Source: Lachnospiraceae bacterium (GTDB lineage Bacteria > Bacillota_A > Clostridia > Lachnospirales > Lachnospiraceae). From it: DNA of 64,000 nt. Shown here piece by piece: positions 44,677 to 54,088 of the stretch. Numbering within the stretch: position 1 is the first letter of the stretch; each line of letters opens with the position of its first letter. The stretch lies in NCBI GenBank assembly GCA_017416505.1, contig JAFQCI010000093.1:1-64000 (forward strand), in the 5' to 3' direction. The notes under the pieces are model-generated. The model saw nothing but the letters and a program-made list of their open reading frames with translations, ran no database searches and was not told the origin of the DNA. The position numbers and the translations under genes are program-made.

Positions 44677-45449
44677 GCCAGCCCCTCCGTTCTCCTCAAT
44701 CCACACTTTATCACTTCCATTGCTCTTTCTTCTTCTGGTGTTTCAGTCAAAATGCTGTTAAAAAAACGGTCCACATCAATGCAGATAGGTTTCATAAAAT
44801 GTCCTTTTATCTGTTGTAAGAAATCCGTATGGAATGTTTTAGCATAACACTTACTTAAATTTTCTTCTAAAGAAATATCCATAGGATAAGTATATACATC
44901 CGCCAGACACGCTAATCCATTATCATATATAGGTGCTTCTCTATATCCGTCAGATGTGCGTATTACGGATAAGTTATTCAAATGCCTGTCCTCATTATAA
45001 ATCATCGCATCCAGACAAAGACACCGGTCTAAATATGGCTTAATATCAAACCCGACTATATCCGACACACCATCCCTCACCCCATCATAGGAGATGCAGC
45101 CCAAATCCAAGCCCATATTTTTTAACAATCTATAAAATGTAATATCCTGTTCTCCTTCTTGTAAAAAATTAAAAGAATAGCAACCCATCCCCATTGTCTT
45201 CCCTTCTTCCTCAACAATGCAGGGATGATATGTTACAAAGTCATCTATATCTGTAAATGATAGAAAATGGCTGACTAGCACTTCACTTATTTCTTCATAC
45301 CATTTCCATGTATTTAACTTGATAAACTTGCCATCTTTCACCCACTTCATCTGATTTCCCTTCGAAATTGAGGCATTCGATACCCTATTTTTCCTTGATA
45401 CCGTAATTCTTTCAAGATGATTTTTATTATTATTTATCAACATAGCCAT
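44661..45449 (-). CDS. Compact HipA/CtkA-like Ser/Thr kinase
   Basis: The 262-residue product carries the HipA-type catalytic loop AMIYNEDRHLNNLSVI (about 150) and the metal-binding segment APIYDNGLACL (about 180). It lacks the N-terminal domain of full HipA and is the size of short HipT or CtkA kinases. The start is ATG 45449 or 45443 behind AAAGGAGGGG. HipT kinases phosphorylate aminoacyl-tRNA synthetase or related targets and are held by small partners; here the following 122-residue protein overlaps the gene. No HipB-type DNA-binding gene is adjacent. Toxin activity is not shown by sequence. Confidence 0.75.
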   Translation of the reverse strand: MAMLINNNKNHLERITVSRKNRVSNASISKGNQMKWVKDGKFIKLNTWKWYEEISEVLVSHFLSFTDIDDFVTYHPCIVEEEGKTMGMGCYSFNFLQEGEQDITFYRLLKNMGLDLGCISYDGVRDGVSDIVGFDIKPYLDRCLCLDAMIYNEDRHLNNLSVIRTSDGYREAPIYDNGLACLADVYTYPMDISLEENLSKCYAKTFHTDFLQQIKGHFMKPICIDVDRFFNSILTETPEEERAMEVIKCGLRRTEGLAWERF

Positions 45450-45676
45450 TTCCCCTCCTTTCATACAGAACTTTGTTTTTTATTATTTTACCCTACCATT
45501 TCCAGCTTTACAACTAAATATTCCATCCCTTTATCCTTTGTCCTGAATATAATACTACACTTTTCACTTGAATGGAAATAAAAATTCAAAAAAGAGAGAA
45601 TTGTGTAATAAACTTGCGAATATTGCAAGATTGCTGTATGATTACGTTAATAAACCAAATCACAGGAACTTACATT

Positions 45677-46675
45677 ATGAAAAAATTGAAGCAAACTAAA
45701 CATAATAAATCTAATCTAGAAAAAGAACCTTTCACCAAGGGAATCAATCAAAAGAAATGGCCCTCTCCCTCCAAAAGAACCATCAAAAGAGTCCTGACCT
45801 ATATGTCTAAGAAAACAGGATTATTCACATGGGATATCATAAGCATCTGTTTATTCATATCCTTTGTACTGGCATTTTTGTTACCTGGGGCATATGAACT
45901 GCAAAAAGCAATGGTTTTGGGATTGAAACTTATTCTCTTCTTACTTGCGATACGAATTATTTTTATGCTTTATTACCACCTTCGTAGTTACAAAAAAAGT
46001 ATGTTAAAACACTATGATTTTTATGGGGGACAAGTGGAACATTCCCGACTTTTAGAGAATTTAGAGAACAGTTTAAAGGAAAGAATGCTTTATTATTCTC
46101 CTCAATGGATTATAACCGAAGATTTTTTTCTGTCATGGTGTAAATCCAGCTATTTCTTTGATCCTATTGCCATTCCTTTTAATGAAATACTTTCCCTAAA
46201 GTATGAAGTTAGAAAAAATGTCATGAATTCTGGTACTGTTATTTATGACCATGTCATTATCTGCCAGTTAAAAAGCTGTCAATTCGTAGACCTTTATATA
46301 GGGAATCAATTAAAATCAGAAGTAATTTTAAAAATTTTAAACTATTTCCATATTCCCTTCCAGAATGGATTAAATCCTGCAGCACCTTACACTCCACCTT
46401 ATGACATTGCAGCCATCCCCCCTCATAAGATGATAGACCAAAAACTTCTGTCTTCAGAGGACAATTTTGCTGTCAATCCTGATTTTTCTATCTTCGCACC
46501 AGTTATGAATAAAATAACAAAAAAAGATATGGAAAATATCCTTAAATTACTTTCTGTTAATAGAAAAGTCCTTGCCATAAAAGAAATTATGAACGCTACC
46601 GGCATCGGATTAGCAGAAGCAAAAAAGATTGCAGACCAATATTATTTGAAACATCCTGACACAGAACTACACTAA
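45677..46675 (+). CDS. Membrane protein with C-terminal L7/L12-like segment
   Basis: The product is about 332 residues from ATG 45677; the frame is open back to 45572 and the start is uncertain since no good ribosome binding site is seen. It has two membrane helices (about 50-100), a soluble middle region with PQWIITEDFFLSWC and IAIPFNEILSLKYE (PH-like, YcxB-like), and a C-terminal stretch IKEIMNATGIGLAEAKKIAD. That last piece closely resembles the helix-turn of ribosomal protein L7/L12 C-terminal domains. The function is unknown. A terminator follows. Confidence 0.65.
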   Translation: MKKLKQTKHNKSNLEKEPFTKGINQKKWPSPSKRTIKRVLTYMSKKTGLFTWDIISICLFISFVLAFLLPGAYELQKAMVLGLKLILFLLAIRIIFMLYYHLRSYKKSMLKHYDFYGGQVEHSRLLENLENSLKERMLYYSPQWIITEDFFLSWCKSSYFFDPIAIPFNEILSLKYEVRKNVMNSGTVIYDHVIICQLKSCQFVDLYIGNQLKSEVILKILNYFHIPFQNGLNPAAPYTPPYDIAAIPPHKMIDQKLLSSEDNFAVNPDFSIFAPVMNKITKKDMENILKLLSVNRKVLAIKEIMNATGIGLAEAKKIADQYYLKHPDTELH

Positions 46676-46708
46676 TGCAATACAAAAAAGAAATGTAATA
46701 TAATACAC

Positions 46709-46754
46709 AAAGAGGGAAATTCTATCACCTACCATTTATAGAATTTCTCCTTTT
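46709..46754 (+). terminator. Hairpin terminator after the L7/L12-like gene
   Basis: The segments AAAGAGGGAAATTCTAT and ATAGAATTTCTCCTTTT can pair over about 15 bases and end in a T run, 34 bases after the stop. Confidence 0.7.
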
Positions 46755-47081
46755 AAAATATATCTACCACTCATATATTAGTTACCAATCTGTTCATATT
46801 CTGAAAAAACAACATTTCCTAATTTCATATCTTTTATAATTTTTTCAAATATATCATATTGCACTTAAAGTTGAACAAGTCTACAAATACTTCAAAATAA
46901 ATTCTTTTATCTTATCTTTTTTAATACAATACTCATGTTTAATGCCAAATATTTACATAGTTCCTCCATGTTTTTTTATTCTTTATTCATATAAAAGTAA
47001 ATCATTGTCTAAACTATAATCATTTCTTTTCATTATAGAAAAATTCTATTTTAATATATTTTTCTGCTCTTTTATCACTGA
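46755..47081. other. AT-rich gap, no gene recognised
   Basis: No reading frame with a ribosome binding site or family match, and no repeat, was found in these 327 bases. They lie upstream of the LytTR-type promoter of the second vWA locus. Confidence 0.5.
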
Positions 47082-47153
47082 TTGACCAAAATCATTCAAA
47101 ATTTAACCATTCACGCAAAATCTATTTACACAAAAATAATAATATGGTAAACT
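47082..47153 (+). promoter_or_regulatory. LytTR-type promoter of second vWA locus
   Basis: TTGACC (47082-47087) and TTAACC (47103-47108) are 21 bp apart. The second continues ATTCACGCAAAA, matching the agrD promoter at 16 of 18 positions. TTTACA (47125-47130) and TAAACT (47148-47153) with a 17-base spacer follow, the -35 lying 22 bp after the second half-site. An AgrA-like activator should control this promoter. Confidence 0.6.
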
Positions 47154-47323
47154 TATCCTAATCATTATATTATATTAATAATAAACACAATCATGATTTA
47201 AAGGGGGGAGTTGTAATTTTTTATATTTCAAAGTATATTACATACATAAATATTTTTCACTGTCAAATCTGTTATGACGCTTAAGACAACAATCTTAGGC
47301 AGACAAGGAAGGAGCGAAAACTC

Positions 47324-50300
47324 ATGAAAACATCAACAAAAAGCAAAATGCTTTCAAAAAAATTATAAAAATCACTTGCATTTCTTTTAGTTTTTATAAT
47401 TACACTAACTAGTGTAAATTTAACCCCATTTATAAAAGTAGCTGCTGCAACACAATATAAAACCTTATATTTCATTGATAATACCTCGGAACAATGGATA
47501 AACCATGATTCCGCAATCATAGAGCTTGTGGATAATACCAACGGACATACCAGTTATTGGATGACTCAAATGAATGCTATGATATGGAGTGTTAATGTTC
47601 CAGAAAATGCATATAATATTACATTTAATCGCTATAGTCCAGATAAAAGTACAAAATGGAATTCATGGAGTGCTGGAGGTCGCGATAATAATAACGCATA
47701 TTTTGTTGACGGAAGTGAATATGGACATTGGGAAATCGTAACAGATGGGGAAAACTATTTTCATGCTGGGGATATTATTTATCTTGATGTTTCCGAATTT
47801 CCTGAATGGAAAAATGATAATGCATTAATGTATATTAATTTTACCAACGCTTCCAAAGATGAAAACAATGGAAACGATATCAATATTTCTAGTGCAAATA
47901 CCAATTTATATTCTCCCAAATTAGTAGATATTGAGCTTACAGAATCTGTTTATGCTTATGTAGTAACATTAGAAGACGAAGGTGCTACAGAATTAAAATT
48001 TTGGCGTGGAAATACAAGCACACTATGGAATTACTCTATTACCCTATCTTACGAAGATTACTTAAACGGAATAAATTGTATTAAAGTTATTAGCTGGAAT
48101 AATAATGGAAACCTTATAACTAGTGAAAATAACATTGATTTTGAATTAGATACTGATAATGATGGAATCCCAGACTATTATGAAATTGTTTATGGTCTTG
48201 ATAAATACAACAAAGATAGCGACAATGATGGTTTAGAAGATGCCCAAGAACTATATTTTACCAAAAGTAATCCAATAAAATTCGATTCCTTAATTGAAGG
48301 AACTTCTGACGCAGATGTGGACAACGATGATGATGGTTTAACAAATATTGAAGAACTTTCCTTAGGCACACAACCTTGCAATAAGGACACTGACGAAGAT
48401 GGATTAACAGACAGCGAGGAAATTAATTCATCACTCACAGACCCCAACAATGCTGACACTGATGGGGATTCTTTAAGCGATAGTGATGACATTGCATTAG
48501 GCTTTAGCCCATTACTACAAGATACGGATGGAAATGGTATTTTAGATTGCGATGAAAAAATATATCAAACTTTAAATATTGAAATTGATAATGCAGAGAA
48601 AACAGAAGTTAATAAAGTTTCCGTTTCCTTTGAAGGCACTGGATATATTAATAGCACTACATCCATAGAAGATATTTATGGAAAAGATATTTATGTATCA
48701 GAAACTGTTGGCCTTGTTGGCGTTCCAATAGAAATTAATAGTTCTTCCGAATTTGATACTGCTACCATTTGTTTTCATTTAGATGAAGAACTAGGTAGTG
48801 AGGCATTGTCCAATTTAATCATTATGTGGTACGATGAAGATAATGATAGATATATAGAACAGGAAACCATAGTAAATGAGGAAGCTATGACTGTTTCGAC
48901 AGTCGTTAATCATTTCAGTAAATATATGCTAGTAGATAATAGAGACTGGTTTGAGGCTTGGAAGGAAGAAATAAGTTATTCTAATGGTACCAATTATGAT
49001 GTAATCATTGCTATTGACTGTTCTGGAAGCATGGCTTTAAATGACCCATATTTTACTTATACATATAAAAACACCTTATATCCAGGCTCAAAATATTCCA
49101 TCAATACCTGCTATCGTAAACTGGCTGCGGAAAATTTTATTTATGCTCAAGGAGAAGAAGATAGGACTGAAATTGTTTTGTTTTCCTCCTATGTAAGTTT
49201 ATATTCTTCATTATCTAATGATAAAAGTGCTAATATTGCCGTTTTAGATAATATTTATTCAAATGGAGGAACAAACTATTATAATGCTATAGTAACATCA
49301 GTAAATCTATTAATTGGAACCGAAAATGATGCAAAAAAAATGATACTGTTTATGAGTGATGGGGAAGCATCAATTTCTGATGATGCGTTAAATTATGCTA
49401 TAGCAAATGATGTTGTTATCAATACTGTATATATGGGAAATACTTTAGAAAATGCTGTATTAAAAAATATTGCTGAAAAAACAGGTGGTGAATATTACAA
49501 AGCCGTTACTGCCGAAGAATTAGTTGACATTTATAGTAAAATAGCGGTAAAACAAAAAATTGAAAATAGTGATAATGACAATGATGGAGATGGTATTCCA
49601 GATATTTTTGAAATGTGTGGAATGAGATTGTCTAATGGACAGGTTATCTACTCAGACCCAACAAAACCCGATACAGATGGTGATGGTTTGTTAGATGGTG
49701 AAGAAATCAGCGTTTTTCCATCCTATATGTTTAATACAATCTATGACCAATCAGGTTGGCCACTAAAAATATCAGCATACATTTTTTTGATGCGTAGTAA
49801 TCCAAATAAAAAAGATAGTGATGGAGATGCATTGTTAGATGGAACTGACATTATTATAAATGGGGACAATAAAATCGCACCAAAAGATACCAAACCTCTA
49901 CAGTATAACGGACCAACAGGAATTTGGGCTAACCACATCAACCAAATCAAAAATGGTGGAAATGTTGCTCATTATTTAACCTCATGGTACAATTCAGATA
50001 TAATAACCAACACTTCCAAATGGAATTTCCATGACTTTTCTGCATGGTTTGGTGCAAGATTTTTATCTTTCCCTGCAGATGAAACAGGAGAAATAGTTCA
50101 TTCACATATAACCAATTGGCAGGCTCTTTTTGGGTACAATATAATATATGATTGTATTTTTAATCTTGGAACTAAAGGAAATATGGAGGCTAAAACTTTT
50201 CCTTTTGTATCTGATGGAAAAGAGTATATCATATGGGCTTGGAAAGGAGATTATTTAAATCTTGGAGCAGGTGCAGAAATAGGTATATATCAAAACTTAG

Positions 50301-50638
50301 TATATGTACCAGGTCTCGATTTAGAATATTATACTAAACACTGGGTTGTGCCACCTCTCTTAACAACTATGAAATTATATTTATATAATTATTATAATAT
50401 AATAAATATCAAAAATATTTTTTGTTGGGAACCTGCCGAACCACAATGGTGGATTACAGGTTTTAGCCCATCTATTAAAGAACCAGATGCTGATATTATG
50501 GTATCTATTGGTGTAATTGATTTTGACGGAAAAGAAGAAATGTATGAAGGATTAAAGAATTCATTAAAAGGCAGCTTCGAAGAAGAATATTGGATTTTTG
50601 ATGAGGACGGACATACAGCATGGTTTGTTTGGGATTAA
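47324..50638 (+). pseudogene. Second secreted TSP3/vWA protein with DUF4474 C terminus; in-frame stop in signal peptide
   Basis: ATG 47324 follows GGAAGGAG. Codon 15 is TAA (47366-47368); after it the frame continues for about 1090 codons. It encodes the rest of a signal peptide (FLLVFIITLTSVNL, close to the paralogue), the same N-terminal carbohydrate-binding-like region, DxDxDG repeats, a vWA domain with DCSGSM and MSDGEA, a second repeat patch, and a DUF4474-like end (WKGDYLNLGAGAEIGIY, WWITGF). The first two thirds parallel the protein at 1361-5149; the C terminus does not. The only later starts would omit the signal peptide, so export needs readthrough or reversion. Sequencing error is possible. 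The downstream ankyrin gene may belong to it. Confidence 0.8.
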
Positions 50639-50693
50639 GAAAAAACAAAGGAATTTATAAACATATCTGAATTTTAGTTTGAGGTGATAAATT

Positions 50694-51467
50694 ATGGGTT
50701 CTGTATTTTTTCTAGCTTTTGTAGTTATCTTATGTTTTATATTAGGCAACCTCATCCTTGGAATTTCCCAAATTTCTAAAGGATATAAAATAAAAAAATA
50801 TGGTGGTAATAGAAGCATAGCAAAAAAGAAAATGATATCAGGAAGCATTATGATATGCATTGCTATTTTAAGTTGCACCTTCTTTTATGTTTATTCATAT
50901 CTTTCCACCCTCAAAGACGAAAAAATGGAAAAGGAATTTATCGTTTATGCAGCTCGCAATGACGATTATGAACTTGTAAAAGAATTACTAGAATCCGGTG
51001 TTCCAGTAGATACAAATGACTATAGTCTTTTTAATGGTAATATTGTCACAGCAGATAACCAAAATACTGCTTTATATGAAGCTACAGCTTCTCGCAATTA
51101 TAAAATGGTTGAACTTTTACTAGAATACGGTGCAAATCCAGACCAAGAAGGAGTATATAACCAAACTCCACTGCAAAGAACCATAGAAAATGATACTCAT
51201 ATAATGATGGAAATATTTCTTGAACATGGTGCAGACCCAAATTTTGTGACAAGTAATGGAAATTCATATTTGGAATATGCCTGTAATTATGCTGATGTAC
51301 GAGCAGTACAACTTCTTTTAGAATATGGAGCAAATCCAAATGAAAAAAATAATAAGGGAATTCCCCTTATTGAAGTAGAAATTAAAAAGCTCGAAACTTC
51401 AGATGATAAATACGAACATGGAAGAATTATTGAATTATTAAAAGAATATGGTGCTGTTTCTGATTAA
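50694..51467 (+). CDS. Two-TM ankyrin-repeat protein (immunity candidate)
   Basis: The 257-residue product has two membrane helices (about 1-27 and 45-68) and at least four ankyrin repeats (about 80-250; NTALYEATASRNYKMVELLL, LLEYGANPDQEG, LEHGADPNF, LEYGANPNEKN). GAGGTGATAAATT precedes the ATG, and the gene lies 55 bases after the DUF4474 protein. Ankyrin proteins bind other proteins and often serve as immunity partners next to secreted toxins. With both termini on the same side of the membrane, it could meet an incoming effector; this role is inferred. Confidence 0.82.
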   Translation: MGSVFFLAFVVILCFILGNLILGISQISKGYKIKKYGGNRSIAKKKMISGSIMICIAILSCTFFYVYSYLSTLKDEKMEKEFIVYAARNDDYELVKELLESGVPVDTNDYSLFNGNIVTADNQNTALYEATASRNYKMVELLLEYGANPDQEGVYNQTPLQRTIENDTHIMMEIFLEHGADPNFVTSNGNSYLEYACNYADVRAVQLLLEYGANPNEKNNKGIPLIEVEIKKLETSDDKYEHGRIIELLKEYGAVSD

Positions 51468-51518
51468 TACCTCTCTATATTTCCATCTTTACATATCATG
51501 AAAGAAAAGATTACATAT

Positions 51519-51559
51519 GCTTGAAGGAAAAAAGCTGACACAACTTCTTTCCTTCAAGC
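51519..51559. terminator. Hairpin between convergent genes
   Basis: GCTTGAAGGAAA (51519-51530) and TTTCCTTCAAGC (51548-51559) form a perfect 12-bp stem with a 17-base loop. It lies between the ankyrin and C39 stops; T runs are weak. Confidence 0.5.
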
Positions 51560-51673
51560 CATTATAAAAGATATATTTTATTTCCCCACATACAGTCAAT
51601 AGCATCTTATAATCATATCACAAAATTAAAATTATGAATCACCCAAACTTGTCCCACTTTATCACTAACCTTA

Positions 51674-52807
51674 TTATTCATAGCTAAATGCCCACAGATT
51701 CTTAATTTGTGGTTCTAACACTTCATAATCCCAAAGCACACTGCTTCGTTCAATACTATTTGGGTCATTTACCATAATCTTTCCGTCCTGCACTTTTACC
51801 AATACGATAAAATGTCCTTGGGATGTAAAATCTCCAGGTGCCATACTACAAATAATCGGATGGCCCTGCTCTAGTTCCTGAAATACGGTATTTTTACTTA
51901 AACACAACTCTTTTCCTTCCAATCCAAAGTAAGTTACTCCCTCTGTCATAAAACTCCAGGCAGTTCCGGTATTCTTTACATAATATCCAGCCTCCTGGGC
52001 ATATACTGCAAGCCTGTCGGGAGTTGCCTCCTTATTATTTGTCAATGTTACGATAACCATGGACAAGCAAGTAGGAGCACAGCCGGAAAGACCAATACAG
52101 CTCTCTCCATAAGAAACATATCCCCATCGCTCATCCCATTGTAAAAATAAAGGAAACTTTTCTTCTAATTCTTTCTTTGTAAATCCACCCTTTGCAGTAT
52201 GCTCTTTTTCAAGATATCCTAAAGTAAAATCCAGCATCTCTGAATTATTGCAAAGTGCATTTAATAATTCCTCCGGATAAGCATCCCTATTATCATAAAT
52301 TTTCTCATAATCTTTTGAGGATTCTGCCAATTCTTCTAATATATCCTCGATTTCAGAAGCAGAGTATTTTTGAGGTGCCATCAGATTTTGTTCCGATGCA
52401 CTCCCTATGATTCGACTGGTATCGTACTTTTTTTCCTTTGCCCCAAACTCTACAAAACCATTTCCCCCGATTCCCGGAAAACTTCCATTCTCTTTTACCC
52501 AATTGCGAATAAAACTACCTAGAATCACTATACCCATTATTCCACACAAAATTTTTATTCTTCTTTTTCTTCTCAACCGTTTTTTGCTCTGTCTTTTTCG
52601 TTTTCCCGTATATTTCTTTTGTTCATTCCCGTTCAGGGTATTTTTTCTTACGTTATTCTCATTTCCGGTATTTCCTCTTGTGTTATTTGCTCTTCTTGTA
52701 TCACTTCCTGTCCCACTTACCCTTGTGGTTTTTCTTGCATTATTGATTCCTGCTACATTCCCCTTACTTTGTGACTTTATCGGAAATAATTCTATCTCAT
52801 CCCTCAC
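51674..52807 (-). CDS. Membrane-anchored C39-type cysteine peptidase
   Basis: The 377-residue product starts at GTG 52807, 8 bases after GAGGAGG. The first 100 residues are Asn/Thr/Arg-rich and very basic (RKRRIKI), followed by one membrane helix (LCGIMGIVILGSFI). The extracellular part ends in a peptidase_C39_2 domain with LSGCAPTCLSMV (Cys), GHFIVLVKV (His) and NDPN. No ABC transporter or leader peptide gene is adjacent, so bacteriocin maturation is not indicated. Cell-wall or protein processing is more likely. The two-component pair 150 bases upstream may control it. Confidence 0.8.
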   Translation of the reverse strand: MRDEIELFPIKSQSKGNVAGINNARKTTRVSGTGSDTRRANNTRGNTGNENNVRKNTLNGNEQKKYTGKRKRQSKKRLRRKRRIKILCGIMGIVILGSFIRNWVKENGSFPGIGGNGFVEFGAKEKKYDTSRIIGSASEQNLMAPQKYSASEIEDILEELAESSKDYEKIYDNRDAYPEELLNALCNNSEMLDFTLGYLEKEHTAKGGFTKKELEEKFPLFLQWDERWGYVSYGESCIGLSGCAPTCLSMVIVTLTNNKEATPDRLAVYAQEAGYYVKNTGTAWSFMTEGVTYFGLEGKELCLSKNTVFQELEQGHPIICSMAPGDFTSQGHFIVLVKVQDGKIMVNDPNSIERSSVLWDYEVLEPQIKNLWAFSYE

Positions 52808-52954
52808 TGATTTTTCCTCCTCACTTTTTATCCTTAGTTGTCCACGATGAAAACATAGAAAACCTTCTGACAAAAAAATTCCTGCTTGATGGTTCTATTA
52901 TACCAAACAGGAATATTTTTTGTTTATATGATTCCTTTCAAAAATCATATGATT

Positions 52955-54088
52955 TTATTCGGAAAATCTTACGATTTTATAACAATCCATCGGAAGAATC
53001 ACCTTAAAGGTAATACTTTCATTTGCACTCTCTGCCTGTATCCTTCCACCATGCAATTCTACAATTTCCTTAGATATTGCCAGTCCCAGTCCTGAACCTC
53101 CCGTAGAAGAAGAACGGGAAGAATCCAAGCGGAAAAACTGCTCGAAAATTCTATCTAGTTTATCCGGAGGAATGGTTTTTCCATGATTTTTCACCACTAT
53201 CTCCACCTCATCCTCCAATGGTTGCATAGAAAGAAAAATTTCTGTCCCAGAATAACTGTAATTCACTGCGTTTCGAATCAGATTATCAAATACCCTCTCC
53301 ATCTTATCTCTGTCACAAAGAATTTCCACCTCTGAAGCAATCTCCATATTCCACGCCAATTCCTTTTCTGCAAAAATAGGATAAAATTCATATGCAATCT
53401 GCTCCAACATCCGGCTAAGATTGGTTTTCTCTGCTTCCAGACTTAATGTAGTCAAATTAAAACGGGTAATATCAAAAAATTCATTGATTAAACCTTCTAA
53501 TCGTTCTGCCTTTTCCAATGCAATTTTTGTATATCTTTCCCGTAGTTCCGGTGACAATTGTGGTTCATCCCGAAGCAAAGTCAAATATCCAATTACGCTG
53601 GTAAGAGGGGTTTTCAAATCATGTGCCAGATATACAATCAAATCATTTTTTCTTTGCTCCGCTTCTTTTGCAAGGGCAATGTTTCTTAATGACAGTTCTC
53701 TTGCCAGATTCAACTCATTTTGTATATCTATCATTTCCTCTGAAAGACTAATGGGTATTTCCGGATGGGAAAGTCCCTTCGCCGCTTCTATGGTTTCGTC
53801 CATATAGCCAAAGGCTTTCTGCAATACTTTAGGTGTCAACACCAAAAGCCAGACAAAAATTAATATAATAAATATTGCCGGAAAATAAGATTGCATCGTC
53901 TTTAAAATACGATATAGAGGGTCACTATCATACCATATCCGACTCTCACAAATCTTTTTAACAATAAAATATGCCCCTATTACTAATCCAATAAAGCCAA
54001 ATAACAACATAAAATATTGCTTTAAAATTTTTTGACTAATCTGCGTAAAATTTCTTTTCTTTCTCTTCTTAATCAATGGTATAGCCAA
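52955..54088 (-). CDS. VanS-type sensor histidine kinase
   Basis: The 377-residue product has two N-terminal helices (about 25-45 and 70-90), a linker helix and a kinase core: YLAHDLKTPLTSVIGYL, FDNLIRNAVNYS, GSGLGLAISKEIVELHGG. The short extracellular loop and motif spacing resemble VanS. The TTG start overlaps the last codons of the regulator gene by 20 bases. No vanH, vanA/B/G ligase or vanX gene is visible, so the pair is called VanS-like only. Confidence 0.85.
   Translation of the reverse strand: MAIPLIKKRKKRNFTQISQKILKQYFMLLFGFIGLVIGAYFIVKKICESRIWYDSDPLYRILKTMQSYFPAIFIILIFVWLLVLTPKVLQKAFGYMDETIEAAKGLSHPEIPISLSEEMIDIQNELNLARELSLRNIALAKEAEQRKNDLIVYLAHDLKTPLTSVIGYLTLLRDEPQLSPELRERYTKIALEKAERLEGLINEFFDITRFNLTTLSLEAEKTNLSRMLEQIAYEFYPIFAEKELAWNMEIASEVEILCDRDKMERVFDNLIRNAVNYSYSGTEIFLSMQPLEDEVEIVVKNHGKTIPPDKLDRIFEQFFRLDSSRSSSTGGSGLGLAISKEIVELHGGRIQAESANESITFKVILPMDCYKIVRFSE

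Noticed and set aside
51674..52807. Bacteriocin-processing C39 peptidase-transporter
   Set aside because: There is no ABC transporter fusion and no double-glycine leader peptide gene nearby; the domain is of the C39_2 type on a single membrane anchor.
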